From assembly GCA_016787545.1 (NCBI GenBank), contig JAEUUS010000151.1, forward strand, positions 1 to 46,884: 46,884 bases of DNA. Reading direction: 5' to 3'. Each line of letters begins with the position of its first letter. Position 1 is the first letter of the stretch. Of this stretch, positions 17,544-27,451 are shown one piece after another. The notes under the pieces were generated by a model. The model saw nothing but the letters and a program-made list of their open reading frames with translations. It was not told the origin of the DNA and searched no databases. Source of the stretch: Saprospiraceae bacterium. GTDB taxonomy: Bacteria; Bacteroidota; Bacteroidia; Chitinophagales; Saprospiraceae. Both the position numbers and the translations under genes were made by a program.

Positions 17544-17574
17544 CAAATATACGCTTTGTTTTAAAATGTGCAAA
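17544..17574 (-). promoter_or_regulatory. Consensus Bacteroidota promoter of recQ
   Basis: On the minus strand TTTG (17574-17571), exactly 19 bases, then TATATTTG (17551-17544) fits the Bacteroidota primary sigma promoter perfectly. The leader before the recQ GTG is about 95 bases. Confidence 0.75.
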
Positions 17575-17601
17575 TTTTGTTTTAAATTTTTTTATCACTA
17601 A

Positions 17602-18372
17602 TCAGGCAAACATTTGCAAGGCATTGGCTGTGGTGGTACGTGCTATTTCAGCCAATGGCAGCACTTTAGCTTCTGAAAGAGCTTCAGCTGTGAATCGAAT
17701 AAAGGCACTTTCATTCCTTTTACCCCGGTTAGGTGCGGGTGGCAGGTAAGGCGCATCTGTTTCCAATACGATGTATTGGAGTGGGATATTGCGTAAAATT
17801 GTTGGCAATTCCGACTTAGGGTAGGTGAGGGTGCCACCGATCCCCAGCATAAAACCGAGGTCTATCATTTCTTTTGCTTCCTCCAGACTTCCTGAAAAGC
17901 AGTGAAATATGCCACGAAGTCGACCATCCTGGGCATTTTTTACCACATCCAATGCTTCTCGGTTAGCTTCTCTGCTGTGAATAATAATAGGCCGTTGCAG
18001 GTCTTTAGCCCATTCGCATTGCCTTGCAAAGGCTTTTTGCTGAATATCAAGGGTCGTTTTATCCCAGTATAAATCAATCCCCGTTTCACCAATCCCTGCC
18101 CAGGCGCGTTCTCCAAGCCATTTTTCTACGATTTTTAACTCCTCAAGGTATGTGTCAGGTTGCACAGAGGACGGATGTAGTCCCATCATGGCAAAACAAT
18201 GGGCGGGGAAGGCAATTTCCAGCGCAAGCATTCCTTCTATGGATGTTGAATCAATATTGGGAAGGTACATCCGAACCACACCAGCAGCAATAGCGCGTTG
18301 CACCATTTCCTGGCGATCAGAATCGAATTTTCCGGAGTATAGATGAGCGTGGGTATCAATGAGTTGTAGCAT
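17602..18372 (-). CDS. tatD: TatD-family metal-dependent DNase
   Basis: This hydrolase of about 256 residues belongs to the TatD/YcfH family, metal-dependent 3'-5' exonucleases implicated in DNA repair. Metal ligands are visible in LIDTHAHLY (N-terminal HxH), IGETGIDLYWD (Glu), IIHSREA (His), FHCFSGS (His) and LETDAPYLPP (Asp). I chose the ATG at 18372 (MLQLIDTHAHLY). The longer in-frame start at 18417 would begin inside the tRNA terminator (18395-18427), so it is not likely used. Confidence 0.92.
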   Translation of the reverse strand: MLQLIDTHAHLYSGKFDSDRQEMVQRAIAAGVVRMYLPNIDSTSIEGMLALEIAFPAHCFAMMGLHPSSVQPDTYLEELKIVEKWLGERAWAGIGETGIDLYWDKTTLDIQQKAFARQCEWAKDLQRPIIIHSREANREALDVVKNAQDGRLRGIFHCFSGSLEEAKEMIDLGFMLGIGGTLTYPKSELPTILRNIPLQYIVLETDAPYLPPAPNRGKRNESAFIRFTAEALSEAKVLPLAEIARTTTANALQMFA

Positions 18373-18394
18373 AAAAAGCAAATTGACATTGGCA

Positions 18395-18427
18395 ATAAAA
18401 ACAAAAAAGGCCGTCATGCGGACGGCC
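18395..18427 (-). terminator. Intrinsic terminator of the tRNA-Thr/tRNA-Pro transcript
   Basis: GGCCGTC/GACGGCC with a 5-base loop is followed on the minus strand by TTTTTTGTTTTT. It lies 37 bases after the tRNA-Pro end and just before tatD. Confidence 0.85.
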
Positions 18428-18463
18428 AGTTTTTTCGGGAATTACGCATTGCACAAACCTAAG

Positions 18464-18537
18464 TCGGGATGACTGGATTCGAACCAGCGACCTCGTCGTC
18501 CCGAACGACGCGCGCTACCGGGCTGCGCTACATCCCG
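18464..18537 (-). tRNA. tRNA-Pro (anticodon CGG)
   Basis: The minus strand folds as a cloverleaf: acceptor CGGGATG/CATCCCG, D stem GCGC/GCGC, anticodon stem CGTCG/CGACG with loop TTCGGGA (anticodon CGG), and T arm GCTGG-TTCGAAT-CCAGT. The 3' CCA is not encoded. It lies seven bases after tRNA-Thr on the same strand. Confidence 0.95.
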
Positions 18538-18544
18538 ATGTTAG

Positions 18545-18616
18545 AGCCGAACAAGGGATTTGAACCCTCGACCTGCTGATTACGAATCAGCTGCTCTACC
18601 GCTGAGCTAATCCGGC
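18545..18616 (-). tRNA. tRNA-Thr (anticodon CGT)
   Basis: The minus strand folds as a cloverleaf: acceptor GCCGGAT/GTTCGGC with G-U pairs, D stem GCTC/GAGC, anticodon stem GCTGA/TCAGC with loop TTCGTAA (anticodon CGT), and T arm GAGGG-TTCAAAT-CCCTT. The CCA is not encoded. It is the first gene of a two-tRNA transcript. Confidence 0.95.
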
Positions 18617-18770
18617 TTGGATTTGATTGAGTCGGCAGTAATACTGCATAAAACTTCCACTTTTAGAAGCGGCTGCAAAGATAATTTTGGTTTCCTGAAT
18701 TATCCATGAGGCAATATAATTTTCCCAAAAAAACTTTGGGTCCCAAACTCCTAATATTTAGTGCCCTTTG

Positions 18771-19060
18771 TGCCTTTGTGGTTCCAAAATCTTCGCTCTG
18801 TACCCTCCGCTTCCTTTGTGCCTTTGTGGTTCCAAAATCTTCTCTGTACCCTCCGCTTCCTCTGTGCCTTTGTGGTTCCAAAATCTTCTCTGTACCCTCC
18901 GCTTCCTTTGTGCCTTTGTGGTTCCAAAATCTTCGCTCTTACCCTCCGCTTCCTTTGTGCCTTTGTGGTTCCAAAATCTTCGCTCTGTACCCTCCGCTTC
19001 CATTGTGCCTTTGTGGTTCCAAAATCTTCGCTCTGTACCCTCCGCTTCCTTTGTGGTTCA
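18771..19060. repeat. Tandem array of 46-48 bp units, about six copies
   Basis: The marker GTTCCAAAATCT recurs at 18781, 18829, 18875, 18921, 18968 and 19016, that is at steps of 48, 46, 46, 47 and 48 bases, with a partial seventh unit ending near 19060. On the minus strand each unit reads ACCACAAAG-GCACAAAG-GAAGCGGAG followed by a GTACAGAGCGAAGATTTTGG linker. The changes of step length make a coding role unlikely; the open frames across it are by-products of the repeat. It fills most of the 18617-19159 gap. Confidence 0.95.
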
Positions 19061-19083
19061 CCCAATTTATGGTGTAAAACGAG

Positions 19084-19124
19084 CATGAGCCATCCCAAAT
19101 AAATCGGGATGACTCATGTTTTTT
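19084..19124 (+). terminator. Hairpin with T-run next to the tandem array
   Basis: CATGAG-C-CATCCC pairs with GGGATG-A-CTCATG around a 9-base loop and is followed by TTTTTT on the plus strand. No plus-strand gene precedes it. On the minus strand it lies after the NlpC/P60 gene and may end that transcript. Confidence 0.6.
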
Positions 19125-19159
19125 CCAAACTGGGTTTCGTTTTGCTTCGATGCGGCTAT

Positions 19160-19708
19160 TTAGCCCGCTTGTGCTGAGATCACATCCCTCGCGAACAGGA
19201 TTTTAGGTTTCCAGTATTTGGATGTCGAAATATTTTCTACGATGATACCGCGGGTACAAGTGCTGTGCACACAAAAAATGCCTTCTGCGGTCTTTTCAAT
19301 GACCATGGCAACGTGCTGAATTCGGCCGCGGCCGCCAAAAAAGATCAGATCGCCAGGTAAGACGTCATTAAGCGACACCTTAATGCCTTGGCGTGATTGT
19401 GTGGAAGAGGAGGTAGATACTTTTACCCCAAACTCATCTAAAATAAAATTGGTAAAACCGGAGCAATCGAAACCCGTTTTGGGTGAGTGACCGGCTGAGC
19501 GATAGCGGAGGCCCAGAAAATTTTGCGCGTAGCCAATGATTTCGCTGCGAAATTGCATAATAGCAGCATCTTCTGCCCTCGAAGGACTTGGCTTGACTGG
19601 TTTAAACGCAGATGCCGCAAAAGCAGCGACAAGAATTAAAATGAATGCCGTATGGCGATGGAAAATGGATTTTTTGAGGCTTCGACTGGAAGGTATTGTT
19701 TCGGTCAT
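19160..19708 (-). CDS. NlpC/P60-family cysteine peptidase (cell-wall endopeptidase)
   Basis: This 182-residue protein has an N-terminal signal/anchor segment (AFILILVAAFAASAF, about residues 21-35) and a single NlpC/P60 domain (about residues 55-175). The catalytic Cys is in FDCSGF, the His in IQHVAMV, and a third polar residue is likely His in CVHSTC. Such enzymes cut peptide stems of peptidoglycan in the periplasm. GDLIFF before the His is the usual family motif. A consensus promoter lies about 210 bases upstream, giving an unusually long leader. Confidence 0.9.
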   Translation of the reverse strand: MTETIPSSRSLKKSIFHRHTAFILILVAAFAASAFKPVKPSPSRAEDAAIMQFRSEIIGYAQNFLGLRYRSAGHSPKTGFDCSGFTNFILDEFGVKVSTSSSTQSRQGIKVSLNDVLPGDLIFFGGRGRIQHVAMVIEKTAEGIFCVHSTCTRGIIVENISTSKYWKPKILFARDVISAQAG

Positions 19709-19918
19709 GTCTGAAAAATTTCAGCTCGCGGTAAATCCAAAATAGGATTGACCTGCGCTCCTGCCACGAGAGTTTGCTGATGTGTGAAGTATGATGATTA
19801 AAGTTTGGTTTTTGCCGGGGAATGCTGTGGCAAATGGCTGATTCAAGCGCGGAGTTTGTTCACGGGAGAGATTAAAAAGAAGAACTCCGGAAGGGCTAAA
19901 ACCCAAATCAACCTAAGG

Positions 19919-19948
19919 CAAAGGTAGAAATCGTTTTGAAAAAACAAG
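19919..19948 (-). promoter_or_regulatory. Probable promoter of the NlpC/P60 gene
   Basis: Minus-strand TACCTTTG (19926-19919) with CTTG 18 bases upstream fits TTTG-N19-TAnnTTTG with one mismatch. It implies a leader of about 200 bases. The gap 19709-20115 otherwise holds only a weaker plus-strand box, TACCTTCG (20043-20050), about 65 bases before icd. Confidence 0.5.
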
Positions 19949-20115
19949 CCTTCTCCTCACTTTTTTCAAAAATCTTCCACAAAATCGCTCTAAATAATGG
20001 AATTCCCCCCTTACTCTCCCCTCTGGTTTCATGCAAAATTAATACCTTCGCGCACTCCGGAAATATGCCGGAAAACCCTATTAAACCGAGTCATTAAATT
20101 CTCATTTTCAAGACA

Positions 20116-21378
<1,263 letters not shown>

Positions 21379-21381
<3 letters not shown>

Positions 21382-21513
21382 GTGTTTGAGTGTTTGAGTT
21401 TTTGAGTTGGCTTAAGTTTGTGGTGCCTGGATAGCTGAAGAATATTATGTTCTTCGCTCAATTTATGGAAATACCCAACCGCACGCCAACTCAAACACTC
21501 GAACACGCTCACA
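21379..21513. repeat. Imperfect long inverted repeat of GTGTTTGA units
   Basis: The left arm (21379-21411) is made of 8-base units GTGTTTGA and ends in GAGTTGGC. The right arm (21484-21516) is its imperfect complement. The right half of the core, CCAACCGCACGCCAACTC, matches the complement of the repeat at 26363-26390. The icd stop is within the left arm. Confidence 0.85.
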
Positions 21514-21586
21514 CTTAAGCACTTGAAATAAAAAAGCGCTCCAAAGATGAAATCTTCGGAGCGCTTTTTTATTTCGAGTGCTTAAG
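21514..21586. terminator. Long bidirectional terminator hairpin between icd and the STAS gene
   Basis: The inner stem GCGCTCC/GGAGCGC with flanking A6/T6 tracts is extended outward by GAAATA/TATTTC and CTTAAGCACT/AGTGCTTAAG, giving arms of about 30 bases with few mismatches. T-runs exist on both strands, so it can serve both convergent genes. Confidence 0.85.
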
Positions 21587-21590
21587 GCTG

Positions 21591-21962
21591 TTACTCGTTA
21601 TCCAGTTGTCTTTCCAATTCTTCCATCATCACATAGTCTACGGCCTCACTGACGGTAGGAATGATGGTAAGAATGGTTTCCAGACGGGAAATTTCAATAA
21701 GTTTGGTCACTGTTGGATGTAACTCACCTGCCAAAACAAAGGAACCGGTGCCTTTCCAGATACGGTGACCTGTCAGAATGGCCGACAATCCACTGCTGTC
21801 AACGTATTTAACATTGGTGAGATCCAGGATAAAATTGCGAACTCCCTCCTGGGAAAGCAGGATCAAATCGCTTTTCAACTGAGGAGCAATGGTAGAATTT
21901 AAGTTCTCCTCATGTAGCGTCAGCACGGAATACTGCTCCTGTTTATCAATCTGATATTTCAT
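21591..21962 (-). CDS. STAS-domain protein (anti-sigma factor antagonist-like)
   Basis: This single-domain STAS protein has 123 residues. The phosphorylatable Ser is in VDSSGLSAIL, the hallmark of SpoIIAA/RsbV-type antagonists that bind a kinase anti-sigma factor when unphosphorylated. The ATG at 21962 (MKYQIDKQEQ) is preferred; a longer frame from 22028 would add 22 residues not typical of the family. No anti-sigma kinase or PP2C phosphatase lies nearby, so the partner is unknown. Confidence 0.85.
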   Translation of the reverse strand: MKYQIDKQEQYSVLTLHEENLNSTIAPQLKSDLILLSQEGVRNFILDLTNVKYVDSSGLSAILTGHRIWKGTGSFVLAGELHPTVTKLIEISRLETILTIIPTVSEAVDYVMMEELERQLDNE

Positions 21963-22295
21963 AGTAGGCTGAATGTCAAGATTTGAGTGGTTGAAACAAC
22001 TGTGTTTCAAAAGTACTTGGGAAGGCAAATGTAAGGGTTACACGGTTTTTTGCAATAAAAATTTCACAACCTGACGGGTTGTCAGATGAACGCCATCCGG
22101 CCGGGTTTTTGTTTGAAATAGCCCGTGGGACATGTAAGTACATGATATGCTGAACCCAAGTCCGAAATAAATGTTAAAGTAGGGGGCTAAAACTTGTTTT
22201 GTTCCCTGTAAAAGACATAAAATTGTCGCACGAAAGAAAAGGCCCCATAGAATCAAAAGCAGATACCTTTTTGCTTTGCTGACCACCTGAACATC

Positions 22296-24884
22296 ATGAA
22301 TAATAAATTCTCTCCGGTCGTCAAACAAATCATTAACCAAAGCGGCCAGGAAGCTCGCCGCCTGGGACATGATTATGTTGGCACAGAACATTTACTGCTT
22401 GGCATTATCGCAGAGCGTGATAGCTTGCCCGTACGTGTGCTGGATTCGCTTCTAGTGGATGTGAATGACCTCAAAAAACGTGTAGAACGCTCTATTCCCC
22501 GTTACTCCAATTATCCGCCGGCAGAAAACCTGTACGTCGGCGAATGTGCCATGACCACACAGGTGCAACGGGTATTAAAAGCAACTTTTGTGGAAGCTAA
22601 AATGAGTAAAACGGAAGAAGTTCACCCGGAACACCTCATGTTAGCTATGCTGAAATACTCCGACATCAGTGGTACCAAACTGCTGAACGAGTACGATGTG
22701 GATTACGATTCGTTTAAAAAGGAACTGGAATACGTGCGGTCAGAACAAGACCTCGCCCAACCCAAAATCCAGGCCCAGTCTGAAGGCGAATTTGAAGATG
22801 AACGAGGCGCTTATCAGTCTCCTTCCCAAAAACGCCAGGAAAAAAGCCGAACACCTGTTTTAGATAATTTCGGACGCGATTTTACCAAGTTGGCTGAAGA
22901 AGGTAAATTGGATCCAATCATCGGCCGTGAGCGCGAAATCGAACGCGTAAGCCAGATCCTGAGTCGCCGAAAGAAGAACAATCCGGTGCTGATTGGCGAA
23001 CCAGGTGTTGGTAAAACCGCGATCGTGGAAGGCCTGGCACTGCGCATCATGCAGAAAAAAGTGAGTCGCACGCTCCACAATAAACGTCTGGTAATGCTGG
23101 ATCTGGCTGCCTTGGTGGCCGGCACCAAATACCGCGGACAGTTTGAAGAGCGGATCAAGGCTATCATGACCGAATTGGAAAAGAACCGAGATGTGATTCT
23201 CTTCATCGATGAGATTCACACATTGGTTGGCGCCGGCGGCGCTTCAGGTAGTCTGGATGCTTCCAATATTTTCAAACCGGCGCTTGCTCGTGGCGAATTA
23301 CAGTGCATTGGCGCCAGTACGCTGGATGAATATCGTCAGTACATTGAAAAAGACGGCGCGCTTGATCGTCGCTTTCAGAAGGTAGTGGTGGATCCGCCTA
23401 CACAGGAGGAAACCATTCATATCCTGCGCAATATCCAACCCAAGTATGAGGAGTTCCACAATGTGAGCTACTCGGATGAAGCCATTGTGGCTTGTGTACG
23501 CCTGAGTGATCGTTACATCACCGATCGTTTTCTGCCCGACAAAGCCATTGACGTGCTCGATGAGGTAGGCGCACGTGTGCACCTGAAAAACATAGTGGTG
23601 CCTGCCCATATTGAAGAGCTGGAAAAAGAAATCGAAGCGATACGTGAACGGAAAAACTTTGCGGTAAAAAACCAGAATTACGAAGATGCTGCCAACCTGA
23701 GAGATCTGGAAAGCAGACAGGTGCGTCAACTGGATTTTGCCAAAACCCAATGGGAAGAAGAAAGCAAAGTAGCCCGTTACCCGGTAGGGGAGGAAGAAAT
23801 CGCCGAGATCGTGGCTATGATGACCGGTATTCCGGTGCGTAAAGTGGGCCAGAGCGAAAGCAAAAAGTTGGTGATGATGGCTGAAGACATTAAGAAAATG
23901 GTCATTGGTCAGGATGAAAGCATCATCAAAATCTCTAAGGCCATTCAACGCAACCGCGTTGGTCTGAAAGATCCGAAAAAGCCAATCGGCTCCTTCATAT
24001 TCCTCGGCCCAACCGGTGTGGGTAAAACAGAACTCGCCCGCGCACTGGCGCGCTACCTGTTCGACTCGGAAGACAACCTCATCCGGATTGACATGAGCGA
24101 ATACATGGAGAAATTCACGGTGAGCCGACTCATTGGCGCGCCTCCCGGATACGTAGGTTATGAAGAAGGCGGGCAGTTAACAGAAAAAGTGCGCCGCAAG
24201 CCTTATTCTGTGGTACTGCTCGACGAAATTGAAAAAGCGCACCCGGATGTGTTCAACATCCTGTTGCAGGTGCTGGACGATGGTCAATTGACCGACGGTA
24301 TGGGCCGCAAGGTGGATTTCAAGAACACCCTCATCATCATGACCTCCAATATTGGGGTTCGTCAGTTGAAAGACTTCGGTCAAGGCGTTGGTTTTGCTAC
24401 TCAAGCGCGCCAGGAAGCAGCGGAGGATAATGCTAAAACGGTGATTCAGAACGCTTTACGAAAAACTTTCTCTCCGGAATTCCTGAACCGTATTGACGAT
24501 GTGATGGTGTTCAACTCCCTGGGTAAACCGGAAATCTTCAAGATCATCGATAATGCCCTGGCAGGATTAGCCAAACGCCTGAACAACATGAAGTTCGAAT
24601 TGACGCTCAATGATGAGGCCAAGGATTTTGTGGCTGAAAAAGGTTACGACCCGCAATTTGGCGCTCGACCCTTGCACCGTGCCATCCAGAAATACGTGGA
24701 AGATCCGCTGGCTGAGTTCATTTTGAATGAAAATCCGGCTGAAGGTGCTGCATTAGTCGCTACCCTTAATGAGACTAAAGACGGTGTACTGATCGCTTAC
24801 GCCAACGAAGTAAAAGCTTTGAGCGCCGGTGATAAATCCCTGCCGTTAGGGGCAGGCGGTGAGCCGGGGGCTAGTGATAATTGA
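22296..24884 (+). CDS. clpC: ATP-dependent Clp protease ATP-binding subunit ClpC
   Basis: This 862-residue AAA+ unfoldase feeds proteins to ClpP. The order is a double Clp-N repeat (residues 1-150), the first AAA+ domain with Walker [14 protein letters not shown] (about 233) and [13 protein letters not shown], a UVR-type coiled middle segment ([20 protein letters not shown]), the second AAA+ domain with Walker [15 protein letters not shown] (about 570) and [14 protein letters not shown], and the C-terminal D2-small domain ([18 protein letters not shown]). The UVR-like middle part marks ClpC rather than ClpA or ClpB. The C-terminal tail is Gly/Ala rich. A TACCTTTT box at 22264-22271 may be its promoter. 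No clpP, mcsA or mcsB lies nearby. Confidence 0.95.
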   Translation: MNNKFSPVVKQIINQSGQEARRLGHDYVGTEHLLLGIIAERDSLPVRVLDSLLVDVNDLKKRVERSIPRYSNYPPAENLYVGECAMTTQVQRVLKATFVEAKMSKTEEVHPEHLMLAMLKYSDISGTKLLNEYDVDYDSFKKELEYVRSEQDLAQPKIQAQSEGEFEDERGAYQSPSQKRQEKSRTPVLDNFGRDFTKLAEEGKLDPIIGREREIERVSQILSRRKKNNPVLIGEPGVGKTAIVEGLALRIMQKKVSRTLHNKRLVMLDLAALVAGTKYRGQFEERIKAIMTELEKNRDVILFIDEIHTLVGAGGASGSLDASNIFKPALARGELQCIGASTLDEYRQYIEKDGALDRRFQKVVVDPPTQEETIHILRNIQPKYEEFHNVSYSDEAIVACVRLSDRYITDRFLPDKAIDVLDEVGARVHLKNIVVPAHIEELEKEIEAIRERKNFAVKNQNYEDAANLRDLESRQVRQLDFAKTQWEEESKVARYPVGEEEIAEIVAMMTGIPVRKVGQSESKKLVMMAEDIKKMVIGQDESIIKISKAIQRNRVGLKDPKKPIGSFIFLGPTGVGKTELARALARYLFDSEDNLIRIDMSEYMEKFTVSRLIGAPPGYVGYEEGGQLTEKVRRKPYSVVLLDEIEKAHPDVFNILLQVLDDGQLTDGMGRKVDFKNTLIIMTSNIGVRQLKDFGQGVGFATQARQEAAEDNAKTVIQNALRKTFSPEFLNRIDDVMVFNSLGKPEIFKIIDNALAGLAKRLNNMKFELTLNDEAKDFVAEKGYDPQFGARPLHRAIQKYVEDPLAEFILNENPAEGAALVATLNETKDGVLIAYANEVKALSAGDKSLPLGAGGEPGASDN

Positions 24885-24946
24885 TAGATCAGCGTCACGG
24901 TTTAGGAATCGTAAAAGATTTTAGAACAGTGGCTCGCCTAAAACAT

Positions 24947-24982
24947 AAAGGGCACTCCGAAATTCGGGGTGCCCTTTTGTGT
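24947..24982 (+). terminator. Intrinsic terminator of clpC
   Basis: AAAGGGCACTCCGAA pairs with TTCGGGGTGCCCTTT and is followed by a T-rich stretch (TTTTGTGTT), 63 bases after the clpC stop. Confidence 0.8.
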
Positions 24983-25031
24983 TGTAAATATTGGACCTCT
25001 CGGAGGCCCTATTTTTTCTATTGTGGGTGAC

Positions 25032-25106
25032 TGCTTAAACTGAGCGTCTCACTTGGAGTGAGACGCTCAGTTTAAGCACCTCTGCGTCTCTCCGACTCTG
25101 CGGTAA
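25032..25106. repeat. Perfect 22-bp inverted repeat plus a half copy of the GAGACGCAGAG element
   Basis: Arms TGCTTAAACTGAGCGTCTCACT and complement (25032-25078) enclose a 3-base loop TGG. Immediately after, 25081-25106 on the minus strand reads ACCGCAGAG-TCGGAGAG-ACGCAGAG, one arm of the element at 12624-12701. It lies between convergent clpC and prfB. Confidence 0.9.
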
Positions 25107-25126
25107 AAAAGCCTACATAAAACCCA

Positions 25127-26237
25127 TCAATCCTCATCCTCCACCACCCCTGTCGGATTTCTCTCCCACATCAGGTATGCTTTGAGGAATTCCTGAAGGT
25201 CGCCATTCAGCACATTGTCCGGGTTGTGCACTTTGTAGCCGGAGCGCAGGTCCTTTACCCAGCGGTCGTCCAGTACATAGGAGCGTATCTGGCTGCCCCA
25301 TTCAATTTTGCTTTTGCCGGCTTCGATTTTGTCTTTTTCCGCCTGACGTTTGCGCATTTCCAGCTCATAGAGGCGACTTTTCAGCAGGTTCATGGCAATT
25401 TCACGGTTGCGGTGCTGACTGCGGTCCTGCTGACATTCGGCCACGATACCTGTGGGGATGTGCGTTACGCGCACGGCAGATTCCGTTCGGTTTACGTGCT
25501 GACCGCCCGCGCCGGAAGCCCGGAATACGTCCCAACGAATATCATCGGGGCTAACGTGGATCTCAATACTGTCGTCTTCAATGAGTGGATAAACGAATAC
25601 AGAAGAGAATGAGGTTTGCCGTTTGCCTTGGGCGTTGAACGGACTGATGCGCACCAGACGGTGCACGCCGTTTTCTCCTTTCAGCCAACCATAGGCATAA
25701 TCGCCTCGGATTTCGATACAAGCAGATTTGATGCCTGCGGTATCCCCTTCCTGCTCAAAAATATCAATGACTTTGAATCCATTGCGCTCCGCCCACATGC
25801 GGTACATGCGCAGGATCATGGCCGACCAATCGCAGGCTTCTGTGCCGCCTGCACCTGCGTTTATGGTGAGTACGGCATTCATCTCATCCTCCTTTTGGTT
25901 GAGGGTGCCTCGGAACTCGGCGTCTTCCAGAATCTCCAGGGTGCTTTTATATTGGGTGTCCACCTCTTCTTCGGTGGTCATGCCTTCTTTTTGGAATTCA
26001 TAAAGCCCTTCCAGATCATCCACTTCGCGGGCGAGGGCTGCAAAATCATCCAGCCATTTTTTATTCAGGCCGATTTTTCGCTGAATGCCTTCAGCGCGTT
26101 TGGGGTCATTCCAGAAATTGGGGTCGAGGGTTTGGCTGGTCAGGTCTTCAACTTCTCTGGCGCGGATATCCACGTCAAAGATACCTCCTCAAAACCGCCA
26201 GCTTGTCTTTCAACTCCTTGAGTTGTTCGATAGTCAT
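25127..26237 (-). CDS. prfB: Peptide chain release factor 2 with programmed +1 frameshift
   Basis: RF2 ends translation at UGA and UAA. The gene starts with ATG at 26237 and reads 20 codons (MTIEQLKELKDKLAVLRRYL) to an in-frame TGA at 26177-26175, then continues in the +1 frame (DVDIRAREVE...) to the stop at 25127, making about 369 residues. Visible motifs are the anticodon-like SPF tripeptide (VRISPFNAQ) and the catalytic GGQ (GAGGQHVNRTES). The frameshift makes synthesis depend on RF2 level: low RF2 slows termination at the UGA and favours the shift. A simple ORF call from the downstream frame would miss the first 21 residues. Confidence 0.95.
26174..26189 (-). promoter_or_regulatory. Programmed frameshift site of prfB with internal Shine-Dalgarno
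   Basis: On the minus strand AGGAGG, three bases, CTT TGA C is the classical RF2 recoding signal, with the same spacing as in E. coli. The anti-SD pairing pushes the ribosome forward by one base. Confidence 0.95.
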
Positions 26238-26269
26238 TGGAAACGGAAAATTTTAGAAAAATGAAAAAA

Positions 26270-26478
26270 AGAGTGTTTAAGTGTTTGAGTGTGGGAGTGT
26301 TTGGGTGTGGGAGTGTTTGGGTGTGGGAGTGTTTTTGAGTGTGGGAGTGTTTGAGTGTGGGAGTGTTTGAGTTGGCGTTCGGCTGGGTATTAGTTGTTGA
26401 CCAATACCATGGATTAACTCCCAGGGATGTTCAACCGAACGCCAACTCCCACACTCCCACACTCAAACACTAAAACAC
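26270..26478. repeat. Long inverted repeat of AGTGTTTG/AGTGTGGG 8-base units
   Basis: The left arm (about 26271-26375) is 12 or so 8-base units, with AGTGTTTG alternating with AGTGTGGG, ending in GAGTTGGCGTTCGG. The right arm (about 26433-26478) is the complement, with fewer units. The inner core is about 50 bases. The right arm runs into the coding sequence of the FKBP gene and supplies its stop codon. Confidence 0.9.
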
Positions 26479-27324
26479 TTCAATATAGAAAATCAACTCG
26501 GAATTGGCCGGAATGGTTCCATTGGCGGCTTCCTGATCTCCGTATCCCAGATGAGCAGGTATGAAGATGTAGGCTTTGGCGCCATGTGCCAGGAACATAA
26601 TGGCCTCATCAAATCCTTTAATCATTTGGCCTACACCGGCCGGGAATTGAAGTGGCTGGCGCTTACTATAAGAGTTGTCAAAAGAATATCCATCCCTCAG
26701 GCAGCCATAATAATGGACCTGAATGACTTCTCCTTCCTGAATTTGCGCGCCTTTGCCGAGGTCTTCCACCATTATTTTTATTCCTGACGGATAGGTGGTA
26801 ATTTCGTTATTCAGCAAACCTGCAGAATAGGCCTTTACTTTGGTTTTTACCCGGTCGCCGATTACCTGAACGGCGGCGTCTAATTGTTTGGCGGCGGCGG
26901 CTTTTTGCTCCAGCGTAACTATTTCCAGCAATACAATCTCGAACCTCAGTTCCTTCGCCTGCTTTTCATTAGGCGGCAGGTAGGTTCGCATATTGTCGTC
27001 AATGGTTTGGTAAATAGTCAGGCTGTCGCCTTTTCCCATTATAAGTGCCGCATCGTGCAGGGGAGGGTAGTGAGAAGGCTTATCTTCCGGTTTGGCAATG
27101 TCGTAACGATATACGCCCATTGGGTTCTTTTTGGAAGAACTAAGCAAGGTATTGCCAACGTAAACGTCTACATTACCCAGCATAGCTTCGCCTGGAACCG
27201 GCTTTTGTCCACCTTTTTGGGTGTGGTGAATATACCGGTAACCGTGTTCAGAAATGGTTTGTGCCTGAAGGGTCCAAGTACAGAACGATAGCAGAAATGC
27301 GGTGAATGCTTTGTATGTCAACAT
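26470..27324 (-). CDS. Secreted FKBP-type peptidyl-prolyl cis-trans isomerase (copy 1)
   Basis: The product has about 284 residues, with a signal peptide (MLTYKAFTAFLLSFCTWTLQAQ). An N-terminal region of about 150 residues precedes a C-terminal FKBP domain (about 175-284): VIQVHYYGCLRDGYSFDNSY, QLPFPAGVGQMIKGFDEAI-like segment, KAYIFIPAHLGYGDQ and the final LIFYIEVF. It assists folding at prolines in the periplasm. The ATG at 27324 is preferred over the GTG at 27333, since a -7-like TAACTTTTG abuts the latter. The last two codons and stop are part of the adjacent repeat arm. Confidence 0.9.
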   Translation of the reverse strand: MLTYKAFTAFLLSFCTWTLQAQTISEHGYRYIHHTQKGGQKPVPGEAMLGNVDVYVGNTLLSSSKKNPMGVYRYDIAKPEDKPSHYPPLHDAALIMGKGDSLTIYQTIDDNMRTYLPPNEKQAKELRFEIVLLEIVTLEQKAAAAKQLDAAVQVIGDRVKTKVKAYSAGLLNNEITTYPSGIKIMVEDLGKGAQIQEGEVIQVHYYGCLRDGYSFDNSYSKRQPLQFPAGVGQMIKGFDEAIMFLAHGAKAYIFIPAHLGYGDQEAANGTIPANSELIFYIEVF

Positions 27325-27451
27325 GGTATACACAAAAGTTAAGTGTATTCAAGTTTATGGGGCTGTTAATGGTTGAAGGGTGACATCCCTGAGTTCAGGT
27401 GGACGCCCTTCATCCATTAACAACCCCATAATGCAAAAGTTCTTCAACTAC

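Noticed and set aside
18771..19060. Possible CRISPR array
   Set aside because: The stretches between the conserved words are nearly identical rather than unique spacers, unit boundaries drift by 1-2 bases and no cas gene is near.
18706..19102. Overlapping open frames on both strands with repeated CLCGSKIF/PLWFQNL-type peptides
   Set aside because: They are translations of the 46-48 bp tandem array, whose unit length is not a constant multiple of three; no start signals or promoter are present.
19721..19906. 61-codon minus-strand frame upstream of the NlpC/P60 gene
   Set aside because: It lies in the predicted leader, has no family features and low-complexity composition.
22038..22391. 117-codon minus-strand frame before clpC
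   Set aside because: It overlaps the clpC start, has no family resemblance and no promoter box.
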